64,000 nucleotides of DNA from Acidihalobacter prosperus. Lineage in GTDB: Bacteria > Pseudomonadota > Gammaproteobacteria > DSM-5130 > Acidihalobacteraceae. The notes under the pieces are model-generated. The model made no database searches. It saw nothing but the letters and a program-made list of their open reading frames with translations, and was not told where the DNA came from. Position 1 is the stretch's first letter. Every line of letters starts with the position of its first letter. Where the stretch lies: assembly GCF_000754095.2 (NCBI RefSeq), contig NZ_JQSG02000001.1, forward strand, positions 543,140-607,139. Direction: 5' to 3'. The translations under genes and the position numbers were made by a program. Shown here piece by piece: positions 58,236 to 64,000 of this stretch.

Positions 58236-61200
58236 ATGCCCGAATCCCCCGCTGCCCCTCCTCTGCACGCTGCCGGCCTGATCGACCCCCTGCAACCGCT
58301 GATGCCCGGGTCGCCGGATGCGCCCGCCACCCTTTACAACCTGCAAGGCGCCGCCCTAGCGATGGCCGCCGCAGCGGCCGCGGCCGTCCACGACGGGCCG
58401 GCGATGCTCGTCGTGCCCGACACGCAATCCGCCTGGCAACTGGAGCAGACACTACGTTTCTTCCTGCCGCAGACGGTCGATGTGCTCCACCTGGAAGACT
58501 GGGAAACCCTACCCTACGACGTTTTCTCGCCGCACGACGACATCGTATCCCAGCGCCTGGGCGTTCTCAGCCGGCTGCCGAAGCTCAAGCGTGGCGTGCT
58601 GGTCGTGCCGATACAGACACTGATGCTGCGCCTGGCGCCGCAGGAATATGTTCAGGGGCACAGCCTGAGCTACGCCGAAGCTCAGCGTCTGGACGTGGAC
58701 GATTTTCGCCAGGCCCTGGAGGCCGGCGGCTACCGCGCTGTCAACCAGGTGATGGCGCACGGCGAATTCGCAATACGCGGGGAGATACTCGACCTTTTCC
58801 CGATGGGCAGCCCGCACCCATACCGTCTCGACCTGTTCGACGACGAGATCGAAAGCATTCGCGACTTCGACCCGGAAACCCAGCGCTCCGGCGACCGGGT
58901 CTCGCGCATCGAACTCATGCCCGGGCACGAGTTCCCGCTGAGCGACGAAGGCATCAAGACCTTCAGACGCCGCTACCGCGAACGTTTTGAGGGCGATCCG
59001 CAAAACAGTGCCATCTACCGTGGCGTGAGTCAGGGCAACCCGCCCGGCGGGATCGAGTATTACCTGCCCTTGTTTTTCGAACGCACCGCCACGCTATTCG
59101 ACTATCTTGCGGGACATACGCTGATTCTGCTCGCGGGCGATGTGTGGCCGGCGGCCGAACGCCAGCGCACGCTCGTCGCGGAACGGCACGAGCAGCGCCG
59201 GCACGATATCGAACGGCCCTTGCTCGATCCGGAGGAGCTGTATCTCGACATCGGGCAGCTGCGCGAGGCCATGGCCGCTCATCCCTGTCTCGAACTGCAC
59301 AGGTCGGCTCTCGCGCGGCCGGACGCGGGTGCCGTCCGCGCCGACACCGAGGCACTGCCGCCGCTGCGCCTGGAGGCGCGCGCGACGGAGCCGGCCGCGG
59401 CATTGCAGCGTTTTCTGCGCGGACAGCCCGGCCGGGTACTGTTCACCGCCGAATCCGCCGGCCGCCGCGAGGCGCTGGCGGAACTGCTGCGCAGCCACGG
59501 CCTGCGCCCCAAGGTGGTCGATGGCTGGAGCGCTTTTCTCGAAGGCAATGACGCACTCGCGCTTTGCGTGGCGCCACTGGAAGCCGGCGTGCGCTTGCCA
59601 GGACGCGGGCTGACGCTGATCGACGAACAGGCTCTGTTCGGCCAGCGCGCGCAACAACACCGCCGCCGGCGTCGCCAGACCCGCGACGCGGATGCCGTGA
59701 TCCGCAATCTGACCGACCTCAATCCGGGGGCACCCGTCGTGCACGAGGAACATGGGGTCGGTCGCTACCAGGGTCTGAGCCGGCTGAACGTCGGCGACAT
59801 CGAGGCCGAATTCCTGGTACTCGAATACGCCGGCGGCGACCGGCTCTACGTGCCGGTGACGTCCCTGCATCTCATCAGTCGCTATACCGGCGCCAGCCCC
59901 GACGAGGCACCGCTGCACAAGCTCGGCGGCGATCAGTGGCAGCGTCTGCGCCGTCGTGCCGCCGAAAAGGCCTCCGATGCCGCCGCCGAACTGCTGGAAA
60001 TCAACGCTCGCCGCGCCGCCCGGCAAGGGCAGTCCTTCGCGCTGAACGGCGAAGAGTATGCCGCCTTCGCGGGCGCTTTCCCATTCGAGGAAACGCCCGA
60101 CCAGTACACGGCGATCGAAGCCGTACTGGCCGATCTGGCGGCGCCGAGACCGATGGACCGGGTGGTGTGTGGCGATGTCGGCTTCGGCAAGACGGAAGTG
60201 GCCATGCGCGCGGCCTTCGCGGTCGCCCACAACGGCTATCAGGTGGCGATTCTCGTACCGACCACCCTGCTCGCGGAACAGCACCTGAGCAATTTTCGCG
60301 ATCGTTTCGCGGACTGGCCGTTCCGCATTGAATCGCTGTCCCGCTTCCGCAGCAAAAAGGATCAGGACTCGGTACTCGAGGCCTTGGCCGAGGGCACTGT
60401 GGATATCGTCATCGGCACCCACAAGCTGCTGGGGCCGGAGATCAGGTTCAAGCGTCTCGGACTCGCGATCATCGACGAGGAACACCGCTTCGGCGTACGC
60501 CACAAGGAGCGCCTCAAGCAGCTGCGTGCCGAGGTCGACCTGCTGACGCTGACCGCGACGCCGATACCGCGCACGCTGAACATGTCGTTGGCCGGCTTGC
60601 GCGATCTCTCGATCATCGCGACGCCACCCCCACGCCGGCATACCATCAAGACCTTCGTGCACGAATGGAGCGATACCCTGATCAGCGAGGCCTGCGCCCG
60701 CGAGCTGAGCCGTGGCGGCCAGGTTTACTTCCTGCACAATGAAGTAAAGAGCATCGAGCGCGCCGTGGTGCGTTTGCGCGCCTTGCTGCCCGAGGCCCGC
60801 ATCGGCGTGGCTCACGGCCAGATGCGCGAACGCGAACTGGAACAGGTGATGCTCGACTTCTATCATCGGCGTTACGACGTACTTGTCTGTACCACCATCA
60901 TCGAGAGCGGCATCGACGTCCCCAATGCCAACACCATCATCATCGACCGCGCCGACCGGCTGGGGCTTGCCCAGCTGCATCAGCTGCGCGGCCGCGTGGG
61001 GCGTTCGCACCACCGAGCCTATGCCTACCTCATCACGCCGCCTCCCAAGGCGATGACGGCCGACGCGACCAAGCGGCTCGAAGCGATCGAATCGCTAGGC
61101 GAGCTCGGCGTCGGCTTCAGCCTGGCGACCCACGATCTCGAGATCCGGGGGGCCGGCGAACTGCTGGGCGAAGATCAGAGCGGCCAGATCCAAGAGATCG

Positions 61201-61739
61201 GTTTCACGCTTTACAACGAACTGCTGGAACGTGCAGTAATCGCGCTCAAGGCGGGCAAGCTGCCTGAGCTCGAACGCCCGCTCGATCATGGCGCCGAAGT
61301 CGACCTCGCCGCACCCGCCCTGCTGCCGGACGATTACGTCAGCGACGTGCACACACGTCTTATTCTTTACAAACGCATTGCCAGCGCGGGCAACGAGAAC
61401 GAACTGCGCGAACTTCAGGTCGAATTGATCGACCGGTTCGGGCTGCTGCCCGGGCCGGCAAAAACGCTGTTCGAAATGACTCGCCTCAAGCTGAGCCTGG
61501 CAACGCTGGGCGTACGCAAGTTGGAGGCGGGCCCGCAGGGCCTGCGCCTGATATTCTCCGAACAGACCGTGATCGATCCCGCGCGCCTGATCGCACTGCT
61601 GCAATCGGATCCGCAGCGCTACCGGCTGGACGGCCAGTTCAAGCTGCGCGTACAGCAGGAATTGCCCGGCGTGGCGGAAAGAATCGACGCGATCGACGCC
61701 TTGGTCGAGCGTCTAGGCGAGGCCGTCACGCGACATTAA
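58236..61739 (+). CDS. mfd: Transcription-repair coupling factor
   Basis: An 1167-residue ATP-dependent translocase that removes stalled RNA polymerase from DNA lesions and recruits UvrA. The N-terminal part has the UvrB-like region (residues 60-350; EDWETLPYDVFSPHDDIVSQ). The polymerase-interaction domain includes VHEEHGVGRYQGLSRLNVGD. The helicase motor follows with Walker A GDVGFGKTEVAMRAAF, DEEH box IIDEEHRFGVRHKERLK, LTATPIPRTLNMSLAGLRDL and RGRVGRSHHRAYAYL. The TRCF C-terminal domain is complete. Length is normal. Confidence 0.96.
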   Translation: MPESPAAPPLHAAGLIDPLQPLMPGSPDAPATLYNLQGAALAMAAAAAAAVHDGPAMLVVPDTQSAWQLEQTLRFFLPQTVDVLHLEDWETLPYDVFSPHDDIVSQRLGVLSRLPKLKRGVLVVPIQTLMLRLAPQEYVQGHSLSYAEAQRLDVDDFRQALEAGGYRAVNQVMAHGEFAIRGEILDLFPMGSPHPYRLDLFDDEIESIRDFDPETQRSGDRVSRIELMPGHEFPLSDEGIKTFRRRYRERFEGDPQNSAIYRGVSQGNPPGGIEYYLPLFFERTATLFDYLAGHTLILLAGDVWPAAERQRTLVAERHEQRRHDIERPLLDPEELYLDIGQLREAMAAHPCLELHRSALARPDAGAVRADTEALPPLRLEARATEPAAALQRFLRGQPGRVLFTAESAGRREALAELLRSHGLRPKVVDGWSAFLEGNDALALCVAPLEAGVRLPGRGLTLIDEQALFGQRAQQHRRRRRQTRDADAVIRNLTDLNPGAPVVHEEHGVGRYQGLSRLNVGDIEAEFLVLEYAGGDRLYVPVTSLHLISRYTGASPDEAPLHKLGGDQWQRLRRRAAEKASDAAAELLEINARRAARQGQSFALNGEEYAAFAGAFPFEETPDQYTAIEAVLADLAAPRPMDRVVCGDVGFGKTEVAMRAAFAVAHNGYQVAILVPTTLLAEQHLSNFRDRFADWPFRIESLSRFRSKKDQDSVLEALAEGTVDIVIGTHKLLGPEIRFKRLGLAIIDEEHRFGVRHKERLKQLRAEVDLLTLTATPIPRTLNMSLAGLRDLSIIATPPPRRHTIKTFVHEWSDTLISEACARELSRGGQVYFLHNEVKSIERAVVRLRALLPEARIGVAHGQMRERELEQVMLDFYHRRYDVLVCTTIIESGIDVPNANTIIIDRADRLGLAQLHQLRGRVGRSHHRAYAYLITPPPKAMTADATKRLEAIESLGELGVGFSLATHDLEIRGAGELLGEDQSGQIQEIGFTLYNELLERAVIALKAGKLPELERPLDHGAEVDLAAPALLPDDYVSDVHTRLILYKRIASAGNENELRELQVELIDRFGLLPGPAKTLFEMTRLKLSLATLGVRKLEAGPQGLRLIFSEQTVIDPARLIALLQSDPQRYRLDGQFKLRVQQELPGVAERIDAIDALVERLGEAVTRH

Positions 61740-61752
61740 CCACGGAGTTTCC

Positions 61753-62523
61753 ATGAACAAAGCCGCCCGCCCCACCCTGTTCGCCGTCGCCCTGCTGGTC
61801 TGGGCCGGGCTCGTGTCGGTGCCGGCCTTTGCCGCTGACGGCACGACCCAGAACCGCTATCGGGTCGAAATGATCCTATTCGCGATCGATGATCCCGACA
61901 ATTTCACCCAGGAACAGTGGCCGCAGGATCTGCCCGCCCCCGATACGCAGCACGCGCTCGCGCTGTTTGCCGGCCAGGACGCACCGGGCTTCAAGGTGCT
62001 GCCGAGCACCGACTACCGGCTGGACAAGGCTGCGCAGCGGTTGCAGGCGAGCGGACGTTATACGGTCCTCGCGCATGTGGCCTGGGAGCAGCCCGGCTTG
62101 CCGATGAACCAGGCGGTGCCCATCACCATCACGGCGGGCCGTGATTACGCGCCCTTGTATCCGACGCTGACCGCGCCGCGCTACGTCACCCAGGGCGGAC
62201 GGTCGATCGAGGTACCCGGGCAGCAGCATCTCTACCGGCTGTCCGGCACCGTCAAGATCGTGCTCAGTCGCTACCTTCACCTGTACACCGATATGATCCT
62301 CCAGGTTCCCAGCCAGCCCCTGGTCGGTCCCGACGGGCAAACGCGCTGGGTCGAGGATACCGCCGTGATCGACAAGCCGTCCGCACAGCCTGCTTCCGGC
62401 GGCACCTTGACCGGCGTGCACATCGTCGAACACCGCCGTACCCGGAGCCGCGTGCTCAACTACGTCGACCAGCCTCTGCTCGGAATTCTGTTCGAGATCT
62501 GGCCCATAGGCGATAGCCGCTAA
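61753..62523 (+). CDS. CsiV-like periplasmic protein
   Basis: A 256-residue protein with a signal peptide (LFAVALLVWAGLVSVPAFAA). The mature part begins RYRVEMILFAIDDPDNFTQE, the pattern of the CsiV/DUF2797-like group of periplasmic proteins encoded beside mfd in many gammaproteobacteria. CsiV in Shewanella binds peptidoglycan and affects siderophore or stress traits, but the role here is not known. It starts 13 bp after mfd and is probably co-transcribed. Confidence 0.75.
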   Translation: MNKAARPTLFAVALLVWAGLVSVPAFAADGTTQNRYRVEMILFAIDDPDNFTQEQWPQDLPAPDTQHALALFAGQDAPGFKVLPSTDYRLDKAAQRLQASGRYTVLAHVAWEQPGLPMNQAVPITITAGRDYAPLYPTLTAPRYVTQGGRSIEVPGQQHLYRLSGTVKIVLSRYLHLYTDMILQVPSQPLVGPDGQTRWVEDTAVIDKPSAQPASGGTLTGVHIVEHRRTRSRVLNYVDQPLLGILFEIWPIGDSR

Positions 62524-62610
62524 ATATCGACTCTAATGTCAATTATTACTATATAATTATATCTTGCTGTATATAAAAGATATTTTTTGGCGATAACGGG
62601 GGAGGGCTGG

Positions 62611-64000
62611 ATGCACGATTACCCACTACCGGGCGACATTCGGGAATCCCATCACCGCCAGGGCGACGATCTGCTCACCGCCGGCTTGGGCCTGGCCGGT
62701 CTACGACAGGCGCGCAAGCCGGCGGTCGACGATCCATCCCGCCCCACGCCTCGCGAATTACGCCGGCGCGCGATACATGCCAGCTGGCGATCGAGTGCGG
62801 ACCTGGATCCGGACGGGGGTTTCGGCAGCGTTTACGGGACGGTTCCAGATATCCCCGGCCGGGAATACCACGCCTTTGCCAGCCTGCCCGGCGCACGCGC
62901 CTGTCATCGCGTGCTGCTGCAGGCGCCGGACCACTTCGACCATAAACGGCGCTGCCTGGTTGTCACCGCCTCGCCCGGTTCACGCGGGATCTACGGCGGA
63001 ATCGCGCTCGCCGGCGCCTGGGCCTTGCCACGCGGATGCGCCGTTGTCTACACCGACAAAGGCGCGGGCAGCGGCTACTTCGATGCCAAAAGCGGCACCG
63101 GCGTCCGTCTCGACGGTACCCGCGCGATCGCCGGCGAAGCGGCACTCGAATTCGCCCCTACTGTGGACGGAACGGATGCGGGCATCGCCATCAAGCATGC
63201 GCATTCGGGCGACAATCCAGAGGCCCGATGGGGCGACCACGTGCTGCAGGCCATGGATTTCGGTCTCGCAATGCTTGATCGCGCCTATCCCGACGCAGCG
63301 CCGTTCACCCCGGCAAACACCCGCATCATCGCCACGGGCCTGTCCAACGGCGCCTCGGCCGTGCTGCGCGCCGCCGGCGCCGATGTGCGTCAGGCATTCG
63401 ATGCAGTGGTGGCGGCGGCGCCCAACGTCCTGGTGGCGGACGGCGGCCGCGCCTTTTACGATTACACCTGCGAAATCGCCCTGTGGCTGGGCAGCGCCCT
63501 CGGCTCGCCATCGTTGATCGAAGTCGCGAAGGCCCGCCATGGCAATAACCTGCCGGATGACCTCGCCTGGAGCGAAACGCTGGCGGATGCCGGCCATCTA
63601 TCCTCCGCCTCGCCCGAGGCGCGATCGCAAGAGGCGCTGGAACGTCTGCTCGCGGCCGGTTGGCCCCCCGCCGCGCTGCAGGCGGCGCTGCTCACCGGGG
63701 ATATCGAAACCTGGCGCGGGGCGGGTGCCGCCTATGCCGGCGCTTATCTGCGTTGCCCGGCCGGCGGCTTGCCGGGCGACGAACGTTTCGAAGCGCTGGT
63801 GCCCGATGCGCAGGGCCGCCTGCACTCGGGCGGGGCGGCCCTGCGCGCCAGCTGGTGGCCGGACGCCCCCGGATTACCGCCCAGCCTGGGTGTGGTGCCC
63901 ACTAGCCTGGTCGCCGGGCAACCGTTGATCGAATCCGTTCTGCGCTTGCAGGCCCTGGCAACCGGTGACGATGCCGATGCCTGCGCGCTACGTAACGGTA
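62611..64000 (+). CDS. D-(-)-3-hydroxybutyrate oligomer hydrolase (partial, runs off right edge)
   Basis: The frame is open from an ATG at 62611 to the right edge, about 463 residues. It matches the family that hydrolyses 3-hydroxybutyrate oligomers, a step of polyhydroxybutyrate mobilisation. Clear blocks are VVTASPGSRGIYGGIALAGA then WALPRGCAVVYTDKG near residues 115-150, and the nucleophile region IIATGLSNGASAVLRAAGAD. No signal peptide is seen, which favours an intracellular form. A GGGGGAGG site precedes the start, and the 87-bp upstream spacer is strongly AT-rich, a likely promoter region. Confidence 0.85.
   Translation, partial: MHDYPLPGDIRESHHRQGDDLLTAGLGLAGLRQARKPAVDDPSRPTPRELRRRAIHASWRSSADLDPDGGFGSVYGTVPDIPGREYHAFASLPGARACHRVLLQAPDHFDHKRRCLVVTASPGSRGIYGGIALAGAWALPRGCAVVYTDKGAGSGYFDAKSGTGVRLDGTRAIAGEAALEFAPTVDGTDAGIAIKHAHSGDNPEARWGDHVLQAMDFGLAMLDRAYPDAAPFTPANTRIIATGLSNGASAVLRAAGADVRQAFDAVVAAAPNVLVADGGRAFYDYTCEIALWLGSALGSPSLIEVAKARHGNNLPDDLAWSETLADAGHLSSASPEARSQEALERLLAAGWPPAALQAALLTGDIETWRGAGAAYAGAYLRCPAGGLPGDERFEALVPDAQGRLHSGGAALRASWWPDAPGLPPSLGVVPTSLVAGQPLIESVLRLQALATGDDADACALRNG

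Noticed and set aside
59094-61013. Open frame of 639 codons opposite mfd
   Set aside because: mfd is conserved along its whole length; the antisense frame is a compositional shadow.

Overview
The window is a high-GC stretch of a Gram-negative chromosome, most likely a gammaproteobacterium. The evidence is a complete lipid A/Kdo cluster (lpxL-like, kdsB, lpxK, msbA), LolCD, ExbBD and mfd, with very dense, translationally coupled genes (many ATGA overlaps). Sulfur-related genes and an S53-type peptidase (a family often active at acid pH) would suit a sulfur-oxidising, acid-adapted member of the Ectothiorhodospiraceae/Acidihalobacter type, but that placement is inference. No rRNA, tRNA or CRISPR array was seen.

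Layout. (1) 1-6573: early region of a Mu-like transposable prophage. A repressor faces a leftward operon of ner, a regulator, the MuA transposase, the MuB ATPase and five small early genes; the rest lies beyond the left edge. The phage end abuts, and probably supplies the last codons of, a benzoate-transporter gene. (2) 6533-16549: benE with a divergent XRE-cupin regulator and two palindromic operators, a sensor kinase, a LysE exporter, a lipid A acyltransferase, a tyrosine phosphatase, an ADP-ribose pyrophosphatase, folE, a DUF523/DUF1722 protein and a DMT transporter. (3) 16666-20742: a leftward bufferin-type metal-binding peptide operon (bufA-bufB-bufC-doxX) ending in a thioredoxin-NHL protein. 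(4) 20909-33658: a GntR regulator and a divergent operon of 14 genes: suyAB, a succinate dehydrogenase/fumarate reductase-like complex split into two blocks, a TauABC-like ABC importer, a class I fumarase/tartrate dehydratase-like pair, slcC-like and comC-like sulfolactate dehydrogenases and a TauE-type exporter. (5) 33683-37139: a GcvH-like protein, a hemerythrin and a thioredoxin-like protein around an FNR-like palindrome, a DUF1697 protein, a small disturbed region and prephenate dehydratase. (6) 37283-43836: a peptidase S53/phospholipase C fusion, a class A PBP and a His/Met-rich exported protein. (7) 43936-56352: envelope cluster kdsB-trm112-lpxK-waaA-like-msbA-exbD-exbB, an Nramp-like transporter, comEC, DUF2062, lolD and lolC/E. 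(8) 56445-64000: a small exported protein, agmatine deiminase, DUF2892, mfd, a CsiV-like protein and a truncated 3-hydroxybutyrate-oligomer hydrolase.

The most interesting region is (4). The gene set can be read as a route for a C4 sulfonate such as sulfosuccinate: import, oxidation to a sulfofumarate, hydration to a sulfomalate, oxidation/decarboxylation to sulfopyruvate, reduction to (R)-sulfolactate, then cleavage by SuyAB to pyruvate and sulfite, with sulfite export. The sulfolactate half rests on known families. The upstream half is my inference from gene content, and the flavoprotein carries Cys where succinate dehydrogenases have the FAD-linking His.
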